From Rhodospirillaceae bacterium (GTDB lineage Bacteria > Pseudomonadota > Alphaproteobacteria > TMED109 > TMED131), in contig CACCMS010000018.1 in NCBI GenBank assembly GCA_902547175.1, positions 1 to 17,758 on the forward strand: a stretch of DNA of 17,758 bases, in the 5' to 3' direction. Made by a program: the position numbers and the translations under genes. Below, in pieces: positions 1 through 6,454 of the stretch. The notes below the pieces were generated by a model, which searched no databases, was not told where the DNA came from, and saw nothing but the letters and a program-made list of their open reading frames with translations. Position 1 is the stretch's first letter. Each line of letters starts with the position of its first letter.

Positions 1-971
1 ATTTAAAAAAAAATATTTCAAAGAAAGTATTATGGAAATTAATAAAAAAGTCTGATGTTTTTATACATAATATGAGGCCTACTAAAATTAGTAAATTGGG
101 CTTTAGCCCTATGAAAATAAAAAAGCAAAATAAAAAAATGATTTTCGTAGGTTTGTATGGTTATGGAAAATATGGAGAATATACTGAACAGCCAGCATTT
201 GATGATATTATACAAGGACAATCTGGACTAGCTAGTCTTTATCAGCCAAGAAAAAAAGAACCTTCATTTGTGCCCTCAGTAATAGCAGATAAAACTATTG
301 GTTTACTTGCTAGCACAGCACTTTTAGCAGCTTACATCAAATCTTTAAAAACAGGTGAAGGAAGTTGTGTTGAGGTAGCAATGTTAGAAGGAATGGCATC
401 ATATACTTTGTTGGAACACCAACATGGTCAAATTTTTTCTCCTAGTAGAGCAAGTATTGGATACCCGAGATTACTTTCAAAAAGAAGAAAGCCTTATAAA
501 ACAAAAGATGGTTATATGTGCATACTGCCTTATACTAATAAGCAGTGGTTCAATTTTTTTGAAATTATAAAAAAAAAAAGTTTAAAGGATGACAATAGGT
601 TTTCAAGTATTAAGGCAAGATCTAAAGATATCAATATTCTTTACAAATTGGTAGAGGAAAGCGTTAAAGAAAAAACTAACGCGCAATTATGTAAATTATT
701 GAAAAAAAATGATATACCTCACGGAGAAGTAAATACATTAGATAATTTAAGAACTGATAAACATTTAAAAAAAGTAAATTTTTTTAGAAAGATAAAGCAT
801 CCTTCAGAAGGAAATATATTATTACCTGATACTGGCATAAAAATTGATAATAAATCCCTTCCTATAAGAAAACATCAACCTTCTTTAGGAGAAAACAGCA
901 AAGAAATTCTAGAAGAAATTGGTTATAATAGAATAGAAATAAAAAAAATTTTAGATCTGAATAAAAAATAG
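1..971 (+). CDS. CaiB/BaiF family CoA-transferase, 5'-truncated by window edge
   Basis: Family III CoA-transferase (CoA_transf_3), moving CoA between carboxylic acids in the cytoplasm; the substrate cannot be told. The reading frame is open to the left edge (first full codon at base 3), and the residues before the ATG at 72 already match the family: the segment ending DVFIHNMRP corresponds to the usual 'aDVfienfRPg' motif. After it come the family hallmarks GLYGYGKYGEY, a PAFDDIIQGQSG stretch (usual 'fD.i.QA.sG') and GSCVEVAMLEG, where family members carry the catalytic acid region. Thus about 320 C-terminal residues are present of a family usually near 380-400, and the true start lies upstream of the window. 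Here the acidic positions of the VEVAMLEG motif are both Glu. A run of 11 A lies at about 569-579. The next gene follows after 34 nt on the same strand, so the two may be co-transcribed. Confidence 0.9.
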   Translation, partial: LKKNISKKVLWKLIKKSDVFIHNMRPTKISKLGFSPMKIKKQNKKMIFVGLYGYGKYGEYTEQPAFDDIIQGQSGLASLYQPRKKEPSFVPSVIADKTIGLLASTALLAAYIKSLKTGEGSCVEVAMLEGMASYTLLEHQHGQIFSPSRASIGYPRLLSKRRKPYKTKDGYMCILPYTNKQWFNFFEIIKKKSLKDDNRFSSIKARSKDINILYKLVEESVKEKTNAQLCKLLKKNDIPHGEVNTLDNLRTDKHLKKVNFFRKIKHPSEGNILLPDTGIKIDNKSLPIRKHQPSLGENSKEILEEIGYNRIEIKKILDLNKK

Positions 972-1005
972 CTGATTTTATTTATTAATTATTCTAATTT
1001 AAATT

Positions 1006-2052
1006 ATGGATTTTAGGTATTTAGGACTATCTGGTTTAAAAGTCTCTTCTTATTGTTTGGGAACTATGACTTATGGTGAAACAACTGAAGAAAATGATGC
1101 TCATTTACAAATAAGTGAAGCATTTACTTCTGGTATAAACTTTATAGATACTGCTGAAATGTATCCTACCTGTCCAATAAGAAAAGAGACTAGTGGAAAA
1201 ACAGAAAAAATAATTGGAAATTGGATTGCTAATAACAAGGATAAAAGAAAGGATATTATTTTAGCAACTAAAGTAGTAGGTAATGGATTTAAGTATATAA
1301 GAGATGGAGGACCAATTACTAAGGAAACAATTAAAATTGCCTTACAAGGAAGTCTTAAAAGGCTGAAGACAGATTATATTGATTTATATCAATTACACTG
1401 GCCGAATAGAGGATCTTATCACTTTAGATCATACTGGAACTATAAGCCGAAAAAGCAAGATAGTAAAAATATTACAGATGAGTTTTTGGATATAATTAGC
1501 ACTTTAAATGACTTTAAAAAGGAAGGATTAATTAGAGCAATTGGTGTTTCTAATGAAACTTGTTGGGGTGTCATGAAGCTTAATGAAATAATTAAGGAGA
1601 TAGAAAACCTATGTATTGCATCAATACAAAATGAATATAGCTTAATGTGTAGGTTATTTGATAATGATTTTAATGAGCTATCAATCAATGAAAATATTCC
1701 ACTATTAGCATATTCGCCATTAGCTAGAGGTCTACTTACAGGTAAATATATAGGCAATAAAATTCCAGATGGTTCCAGGCTCTCTAGAGATGATAAAATC
1801 AGAAAAATTGTTAACGAAAACTCTGATCTTGCAGTTAAGTCTTATTATAGTTTAGCAGGTAAATATAATATAGACCCTGTACATATGTCTTTAGCTTTTT
1901 GTCATGAAAGGCCATTTATGGGATCAGTTATTTTTGGGGCCACAGATATTACCCAGCTTAGAAAAATTTTAGCAGGTATCAATTTGAAATTGGACCCAGA
2001 AATTAATGATGAAATACAAATGTTATACAAAAAGTTTCCTTTAACTTTTTAG
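1006..2052 (+). CDS. Aldo/keto reductase, Tas-like
   Basis: Cytoplasmic NAD(P)H-dependent aldo/keto reductase with a TIM-barrel fold. At 348 residues it matches the E. coli Tas protein in length and in many signature stretches (LGTMTYGE at 18-25, IDTAEMYP at 47-54, DYIDLYQLHWP at 123-133, GVSNET, LAYSPLARGLLTGKY). The catalytic tetrad can be placed as Asp48, Tyr53, Lys89 and His131. The physiological substrate of Tas-type enzymes is not well defined, so none is assigned. The gene starts at an ATG with no clear Shine-Dalgarno sequence, 34 nt after the CoA-transferase stop. Its 3' end overlaps the 3' end of the convergent nth gene by 12 bp. Confidence 0.93.
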   Translation: MDFRYLGLSGLKVSSYCLGTMTYGETTEENDAHLQISEAFTSGINFIDTAEMYPTCPIRKETSGKTEKIIGNWIANNKDKRKDIILATKVVGNGFKYIRDGGPITKETIKIALQGSLKRLKTDYIDLYQLHWPNRGSYHFRSYWNYKPKKQDSKNITDEFLDIISTLNDFKKEGLIRAIGVSNETCWGVMKLNEIIKEIENLCIASIQNEYSLMCRLFDNDFNELSINENIPLLAYSPLARGLLTGKYIGNKIPDGSRLSRDDKIRKIVNENSDLAVKSYYSLAGKYNIDPVHMSLAFCHERPFMGSVIFGATDITQLRKILAGINLKLDPEINDEIQMLYKKFPLTF

Positions 2053-2694
2053 AGTTTTAAAGGGTTTATTCCTCTTTGGAAAACAAGTTTTGCAAATATA
2101 GCATTTTGTACCATCACAGCCTCTAGCTGTGCAATACTCTCTACCGTAAAAAATAATTTGTAAATGAAGTTTATTCCATTTTTCTTCAGGAAATAATTTT
2201 TTTAAATCTTTTTCAGTTTGTTTCACATTTTTTCCTGAAGTTAATTTCCACCTTTGTGCTAACCTGTGAATATGAGTATCAACTGGAAACGCAGCAATGC
2301 CATAACCTTGAGAAATTACTACGCTTGCAGTTTTATGACCTACTCCAGGTAAACTTTCTAACTCTTGTAAAGTTTTTGGTACTTTTCCATCATATTTTTC
2401 TTTGAGTATTTTAGATAAATTATAAACTGCTTTTGATTTTTGTGGGGCTAATCCACAAGGGCGAATTATTTTATAAATTTCATCAATACTTAGCTTACAC
2501 ATTTTTTTAGGGGAATTTGCTTTTTTAAAAAGCTGTGGTGTAATTTTATTAACTCTTTCATCAGTACACTGAGCACTCAATAGAACTGCAATTAATAATT
2601 CATAGAGATTAGCATGATTAAGAGGAACCGGTGTTTCAGGGTAAAGTTTTTCAAGTTTTGCTATTATAAAAGCAACTCTTTCATTTTTTTTCAT
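2041..2694 (-). CDS. nth: Endonuclease III (DNA glycosylase/AP lyase) with altered cysteine cluster
   Basis: Base-excision repair enzyme that removes oxidised pyrimidines and cleaves the abasic site. It has 217 residues (E. coli Nth has 211). The helix-hairpin-helix LPGVGHKTA at 115-123 contains the catalytic Lys121, and VDTHIHR at 138-144 contains the catalytic Asp139. The C-terminus is unusual. Canonical EndoIII ends in C-x6-C-x2-C-x5-C holding a [4Fe-4S] cluster, whereas here the cysteines are at 188, 193, 198, 201 and 204 (C-x4-C-x4-C-x2-C-x2-C). The sequence before them, YGREYC, resembles a non-canonical branch seen in some other bacterial Nth proteins, as I recall it. A cluster may still form with a different ligand choice. 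The ATG is followed by a Lys-rich start; the 40 bp to the divergent DUF4149 gene would hold both promoters. The 3' end overlaps the aldo/keto reductase by 12 bp. Confidence 0.93.
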   Translation of the reverse strand: MKKNERVAFIIAKLEKLYPETPVPLNHANLYELLIAVLLSAQCTDERVNKITPQLFKKANSPKKMCKLSIDEIYKIIRPCGLAPQKSKAVYNLSKILKEKYDGKVPKTLQELESLPGVGHKTASVVISQGYGIAAFPVDTHIHRLAQRWKLTSGKNVKQTEKDLKKLFPEEKWNKLHLQIIFYGREYCTARGCDGTKCYICKTCFPKRNKPFKTLKS

Positions 2695-2724
2695 AAAATA
2701 TCAACCATTAAAAAAAATAATACG

Positions 2725-2730
2725 TATAAA
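2725..2730 (+). promoter_or_regulatory. Putative -10 element of the DUF4149 gene
   Basis: TATAAA lies 4 nt before the ATG at 2735, which would put the transcription start on or next to the start codon (leaderless). No -35 match is seen at the expected place. The flanking 11-mer CGTATAAAATT (2723-2733) recurs just before the photolyase gene at 8567-8577. In DNA this AT-rich such hexamers are common, so the call rests on the repeated geometry across genes. Confidence 0.4.
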
Positions 2731-2734
2731 ATTT

Positions 2735-3136
2735 ATGCTACTTATTATATACAGTATATTAATAGGCTATATGTTTTTTTTTACTTTATGTATAGCCCCA
2801 ATCATAAATGTTAGTCTAGATAGAGAAAATGCCTCCAAATTATTGAGAAAAGTTTTTCCTAAAAACTTTTTATTTGGCTTAGTACTTTCTATTTTAGCTA
2901 TTTTAGTTTCTTTTTTATTAGAGCAAAATAATAGTTTGATTATTGCAATTTTTTTAACGTTTTTATTTTTGTTAAATTTATATTATGTTATGCCAAAAAT
3001 AAATGCTATTTCTGATAAAGACAAAAAAAGTAAACAATACTCTAAGAGCTTTAAGAAACTTCACTTTTTATCTGTAGTTTTATATTTGCTTAAAATGTTA
3101 GCTTCAATAATAGGAATTATTTTAATTTATAATTAA
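2735..3136 (+). CDS. DUF4149-type (TMEM205-like) integral membrane protein
   Basis: A 133-residue inner-membrane protein of unknown function. Four hydrophobic segments are visible at about 2-22, 45-62, 67-86 and 109-131. The motif FFFTLCIAPIINVSLDRENASKLL (about 14-37) followed by VFPKNF matches the conserved 'F...iaP..F..L....A..llr.iFP.yf' core of DUF4149/TMEM205 proteins, and the LHFLSVVLYLL segment near 109-119 fits the family's 'lH..Sv.lN' end. It sits alone between two minus-strand genes and ends 1 bp before the convergent copper chaperone stop. The assignment is by motif memory; no function should be inferred. Confidence 0.75.
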   Translation: MLLIIYSILIGYMFFFTLCIAPIINVSLDRENASKLLRKVFPKNFLFGLVLSILAILVSFLLEQNNSLIIAIFLTFLFLLNLYYVMPKINAISDKDKKSKQYSKSFKKLHFLSVVLYLLKMLASIIGIILIYN

Positions 3137-3137
3137 A

Positions 3138-3596
3138 TTAATGATTATGTTCATTATGTCCTATAACTACCTTAAACTTAATAGGTATTACTAATCCCTT
3201 ATCGAATATTAGGTTGGCTTCTAACATATCATTATCTTCAAGTTTTTTATTAAAATTAAAAAACATGAAATGATAAGATTTAGGTTTAAATTCTAATGTT
3301 TCTCGAGATTTAATTAATATATCAGTGTTTATTGGGCGCATTTTGTATACATCATTTTCCAAAATAACTTCGTGTATTTCTTGAGTTTTTGCAATATTAG
3401 CCTCAATATTAGAGAGTTTAATTTCTTTATTAGATTTATTAATTATTTTCATATAACCAGCACCAACTTTAGAGTTTGCTTTAACAACTTTTATAATAGG
3501 ATGATCTACATTTATATTATTTTTGCTGTAATCGTGAGCGATAGAAACACGGTTTAAAATAAAAAATAAATATATAAAAAGTATTAATTTTTTCAT
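3138..3596 (-). CDS. Periplasmic copper chaperone PCu(A)C family
   Basis: Secreted 152-residue Cu(I) chaperone of the PCu(A)C (DUF461) family, which delivers copper in the periplasm, typically to the CuA centre of cytochrome c oxidase. Residues 1-20 form a signal peptide with likely cleavage after VSIA. The copper motif is complete: His75, Met86, His109 and Met111, matching H-x10-M-x(21-22)-H-x-M, with MRPINTDILIK between them as in the family. The C-terminus ends in a short His-rich tail (HNEHNH) that might also bind metal. A longer frame begins at 3665, but the ATG at 3596 starts exactly at a normal MKK signal peptide and avoids a long overlap with the divergent gene, so it was chosen. Only 13 bp separate this start from that of the CIA30-like gene. 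Confidence 0.9.
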   Translation of the reverse strand: MKKLILFIYLFFILNRVSIAHDYSKNNINVDHPIIKVVKANSKVGAGYMKIINKSNKEIKLSNIEANIAKTQEIHEVILENDVYKMRPINTDILIKSRETLEFKPKSYHFMFFNFNKKLEDNDMLEANLIFDKGLVIPIKFKVVIGHNEHNH

Positions 3597-3609
3597 ATTA
3601 TAAGTATAA
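3597..3609. promoter_or_regulatory. 13-bp bidirectional start region with -10-like elements on both strands
   Basis: The whole interval between the two divergent start codons is ATTATAAGTATAA. Read on the plus strand it gives TATAAG ending 5 nt before the CIA30-like ATG. Read on the minus strand it gives TATACT ending 6 nt before the copper chaperone ATG (and TATAAT directly abutting it). Either placement predicts transcription beginning at the start codon, with any -35 contact inside the neighbouring coding sequence. There is no room for a Shine-Dalgarno leader. The reading is inferred from sequence only. Confidence 0.45.
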
Positions 3610-4167
3610 ATGTTTATAAAAAAATTTAATACTTTTATTTTAATAATTTTAACTTTATTTACCAAAAAACTTTATGCAGAAAAAATGTTGATTGATAATT
3701 TTAATAATGACAATCAAGAAAATTGGGAGTTTATTTCAGATAAAGTTATGGGAGGAGTTTCATTTGGAAGTTACGAAATTCTTAATGAAGGAAATTTATC
3801 TTTTTTAAAATTAACCGGATTTGTAAGTTTAGAAAATAATGGAGGTTTTATACAGGTTAGAAAAAAAATTAAAAGTCTTAAAAATATGAAATTTAAAGGT
3901 ATTAAAATCAATTCTAGAGGAAATGATAAAGAATATTTCATTCATATTAGAACAAAGTTTACATTATTGCCCTGGCAGTATTATCAAGGCAAGTTTTTTG
4001 TAAATAGTGAATGGCAAGAAATAAAAATTAATTTATCAGAGTTTAAACGTTCAGGAGTATTACTTCCTCAATATATAAAACCTCAACATATTTTATCAGT
4101 TGCTTTAGTAGCTTTTGGAAAAAATCACAGAGTTAATCTTGAGGTAGGAGAAATAGCTTTTTACTAG
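3610..4167 (+). CDS. Secreted CIA30 (NDUFAF1-like) domain protein
   Basis: A 185-residue protein dominated by a CIA30 domain, the fold of mitochondrial complex I intermediate-associated protein 30; bacterial members have no settled function. Diagnostic stretches are NWEFISDKVMGGVSFG (about 38-53, with SDKVMGGVS at 43-51), LTGFVSLENNGGFIQVR (68-84) and WQEIKINLSEF. Residues 1-23 look like a signal peptide (hydrophobic core 9-17, likely cleavage after LYA), so the mature protein should be periplasmic. If translation instead began at Met26 the protein would be cytosolic, but the signal peptide is convincing. It is divergent from the PCu(A)C chaperone and 8 nt upstream of the thioesterase gene. 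A role in folding or assembling respiratory proteins is an inference from family and neighbour. Confidence 0.83.
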   Translation: MFIKKFNTFILIILTLFTKKLYAEKMLIDNFNNDNQENWEFISDKVMGGVSFGSYEILNEGNLSFLKLTGFVSLENNGGFIQVRKKIKSLKNMKFKGIKINSRGNDKEYFIHIRTKFTLLPWQYYQGKFFVNSEWQEIKINLSEFKRSGVLLPQYIKPQHILSVALVAFGKNHRVNLEVGEIAFY

Positions 4168-4175
4168 ATTTGATA

Positions 4176-4604
4176 ATGAAAAAAACAGATTACAAATTTA
4201 TATATACTTTCAGAGTTAGGTATGCTGAAGTTGATGCTCAAGGTATTGTATTTAATGCTCATTATTTAACTTATTTTGATTGTTTAATAACAGAGTATTA
4301 CAGAAAATTAAAATATAATTATGCGTTAGAAGTTAAAAAGCATCAAAAAGATTTTCATGTTATTAAAACAACTTTAGAATATAAAAAACCACTACTATTC
4401 GACCAATTAATTGACGCAGGAATTAGAACCTCAAAAATAGGCAACTCTAGTATAACCTTTAATATCGGTTTATTTGAGTGTAATAAAAAAAAATTATTAA
4501 CTCTTGGAACTATTGTACAAGTTTATGCAGATCAAAAAAATATGAAATCTACAAAATTACCAGAAAATTTTATTAAAAAAATTAAAAGGTTTGAAAATAT
4601 TTAA
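4176..4604 (+). CDS. Acyl-CoA thioesterase, 4HBT hot-dog family (YbgC/FcbC-like)
   Basis: Cytoplasmic hot-dog-fold thioesterase of 142 residues, close to the usual 130-145. The active-site signature is clear: RYAEVDAQGIVFNAHYLTYFD (about 15-35), with Asp20 as the likely catalytic acid followed by GIVFNAHY. The substrate (short or aromatic acyl-CoA) is not determined. A TTG at 4170 gives two extra residues, but the ATG at 4176 followed by Lys-Lys is the natural start, 8 nt after the CIA30-like stop, which suggests co-transcription. There is no obvious Shine-Dalgarno sequence. Confidence 0.88.
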   Translation: MKKTDYKFIYTFRVRYAEVDAQGIVFNAHYLTYFDCLITEYYRKLKYNYALEVKKHQKDFHVIKTTLEYKKPLLFDQLIDAGIRTSKIGNSSITFNIGLFECNKKKLLTLGTIVQVYADQKNMKSTKLPENFIKKIKRFENI

Positions 4605-4635
4605 AATTCAATAATAATAATATTTTTTTTTAAAA

Positions 4636-4641
4636 TATAAA
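4636..4641 (+). promoter_or_regulatory. Putative -10 element of typA
   Basis: TATAAA ends 7 nt before the typA ATG at 4649, placing the expected transcription start at the start codon. No -35 consensus is seen 17 nt upstream. The surrounding 44-bp spacer is nearly pure A/T. Confidence 0.35.
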
Positions 4642-4648
4642 ATAACTT

Positions 4649-6454
4649 ATGTTACGTAATATCGCTATCATAGCACATGTTGACCATGGCAAAACTACTT
4701 TAATTGATTCTTTAATGAAACAAACTGGTATTTTTAGAAAAAATCAAGTTGTTTCGGAAAGATTGATGGATAGTGGAGATTTAGAAAAAGAGAGAGGAAT
4801 AACTATTTTAGCCAAACCTACCTCTATAATATGGAAAAGTACTAGGGTTAATATCATTGATACTCCAGGACACTCAGACTTTGGAGGGGAAGTAGAAAGA
4901 GTATTAGGTATGACTGATGGAGTGGTTTTGTTAGTTGATGCTGCTGAAGGACCTATGCCTCAAACAAAATTTGTACTTGGTAAAGCTCTCGCTAAAGGGT
5001 TGATGCCAATTGTTGTTGTTAATAAAATTGACAGATCCGATAGTAGAAGTGAAGAAGTGGTGAATGAGGTTTTTGATCTTTTTGTGGACTTAGATGCCAA
5101 TGAAAAACAATTAGATTTTCCTGTACTTTATTCCTCAGGAAGAGATGGATGGTGTGTTGATGATTTAAAAAAACCTAGAAAAGACCTTTCGCCTTTATTA
5201 AATTTAATTCTTTCTCATATAGAAGAGCCAAAGTTAAATGACAGTATGCCTTTTGCAATGTTAGCAACGTTGCTTTCTTCAGATCCCTATTTAGGTAGAT
5301 GTTTAATTGGAAGAGTAGAACAAGGTAATATAAGTGTTAATGCTAATGTAAAAACGATAGATTTAAATGGTAAAGAAATAGAAAAAGGAAGATTGACAAA
5401 ATTATTTATATATGAAGGAACAGAAAAAGTGCCCGTTGATAAAGTGCATGCAGGTGATATAATATGTATTGCTGGATTAAGCAAAAGCTCTGTTGCAGAT
5501 ACTATTTGCGATGATATTATTAACAGTCCTATTAATGCTACAGCAATAGATCCTCCCACAATGGCAGTAACTATTACTGTTAATAGTTCCCCATTCGCTG
5601 GTACCGAGGGTAAATTAGTAACCTCAACGAAAATTAGAGAGAGACTTTTAGCTGAAGCTGAGTCAAATGTAGCTATTACTTTTAATGAAAATATAAATAA
5701 AGATGCATTTGAAATAGGAGGAAGAGGAGAATTACAAATTGGCATTCTAATAGAGACAATGAGAAGAGAAGGCTTTGAGCTGAGTGTGTCTAGTCCAAGA
5801 GTGCTTTTAAAAAAAAATGGTCAAGGGCAAGTACTTGAGCCATTTGAGGAAGTTATCATTGACGTTGATGAACAATATACAAGCACTACTATTGATTCAA
5901 TTAATAAGAGAAAAGGCGAAATGATAGAGATGAAGCCTATGGGTAAGTCAAAAACTAGATTAATATTTAAAGTACCATCCAGAGGGTTAATAGGATACCA
6001 TGGTCAATTTTTAACTGAAACAAGAGGTACGGGGGTTTTAAACAGAATCTTTCATTCCTACGATGTATTTAAAGGCATAATTAAGAGTCGAAGAAACGGT
6101 GTTTTAATCGCAACTGAACAAGGTAATGCAATTGCATATGCTTTATTTAATATACAAGAGAGAGGAAAACTTTTTATTAACCCTCAAGTAAAAGTATACC
6201 AGGGAATGATAATAGGAGAAAATAGCAGAGAAAACGACCTTGAGGTAAATGTTTTAAAAGGTAAAAAGTTAACTAATGTTAGAGCCTCAGGTTCAGATGA
6301 AGCAGTAAAGCTTACTCCTCCAATTAAAATGTCGTTAGAAGACATGATGTCTTTTATCAAGGATGATGAGTTACTGGAGGTTACTCCACAAAGTTTGAGG
6401 CTCAGAAAAAAATTTTTAGATTCTGTAGAAAGAAAAAGAAATTCTAAACTTTAG
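4649..6454 (+). CDS. typA: Ribosome-associated translational GTPase TypA/BipA
   Basis: Translation-factor GTPase of the EF-G type that binds the ribosome and aids 50S assembly and stress adaptation. The 601-residue length is normal for TypA. GTPase motifs are complete: G1 HVDHGKTT at 10-17, G2 with RGIT at 49-52, G3 DTPGH at 71-75, G4 NKID at 125-128. Then come the domain 2 barrel, the EF-G-like domain with GRGELQIGILIETMRREGFEL, and the TypA-specific C-terminal domain (VPSRGLIGYHGQFLTETRGTG, LTNVRASGSDEA, LTPP). The start codon is directly followed by the G1 region, as is normal. Its 3' end overlaps the convergent oligopeptidase gene by 11 bp, with no terminator between them. Confidence 0.98.
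   Translation: MLRNIAIIAHVDHGKTTLIDSLMKQTGIFRKNQVVSERLMDSGDLEKERGITILAKPTSIIWKSTRVNIIDTPGHSDFGGEVERVLGMTDGVVLLVDAAEGPMPQTKFVLGKALAKGLMPIVVVNKIDRSDSRSEEVVNEVFDLFVDLDANEKQLDFPVLYSSGRDGWCVDDLKKPRKDLSPLLNLILSHIEEPKLNDSMPFAMLATLLSSDPYLGRCLIGRVEQGNISVNANVKTIDLNGKEIEKGRLTKLFIYEGTEKVPVDKVHAGDIICIAGLSKSSVADTICDDIINSPINATAIDPPTMAVTITVNSSPFAGTEGKLVTSTKIRERLLAEAESNVAITFNENINKDAFEIGGRGELQIGILIETMRREGFELSVSSPRVLLKKNGQGQVLEPFEEVIIDVDEQYTSTTIDSINKRKGEMIEMKPMGKSKTRLIFKVPSRGLIGYHGQFLTETRGTGVLNRIFHSYDVFKGIIKSRRNGVLIATEQGNAIAYALFNIQERGKLFINPQVKVYQGMIIGENSRENDLEVNVLKGKKLTNVRASGSDEAVKLTPPIKMSLEDMMSFIKDDELLEVTPQSLRLRKKFLDSVERKRNSKL

Noticed and set aside
72..971. ATG at 72 as the start of the CoA-transferase
   Set aside because: The frame is open to the window edge, and residues before this ATG match the family motif, so the gene is truncated rather than starting here.
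3597..3665. Upstream extension of the copper chaperone to an ATG at 3665
   Set aside because: It would add 23 residues before a normal MKK signal peptide and overlap the divergent CIA30 gene's signal peptide.
4170..4175. TTG start for the thioesterase
   Set aside because: It adds only two residues; the ATG at 4176 is a better start.
5287..5745. 152-residue minus-strand ORF inside typA
   Set aside because: It is antisense to a strongly conserved part of typA and has no recognisable motif; it is a shadow frame.
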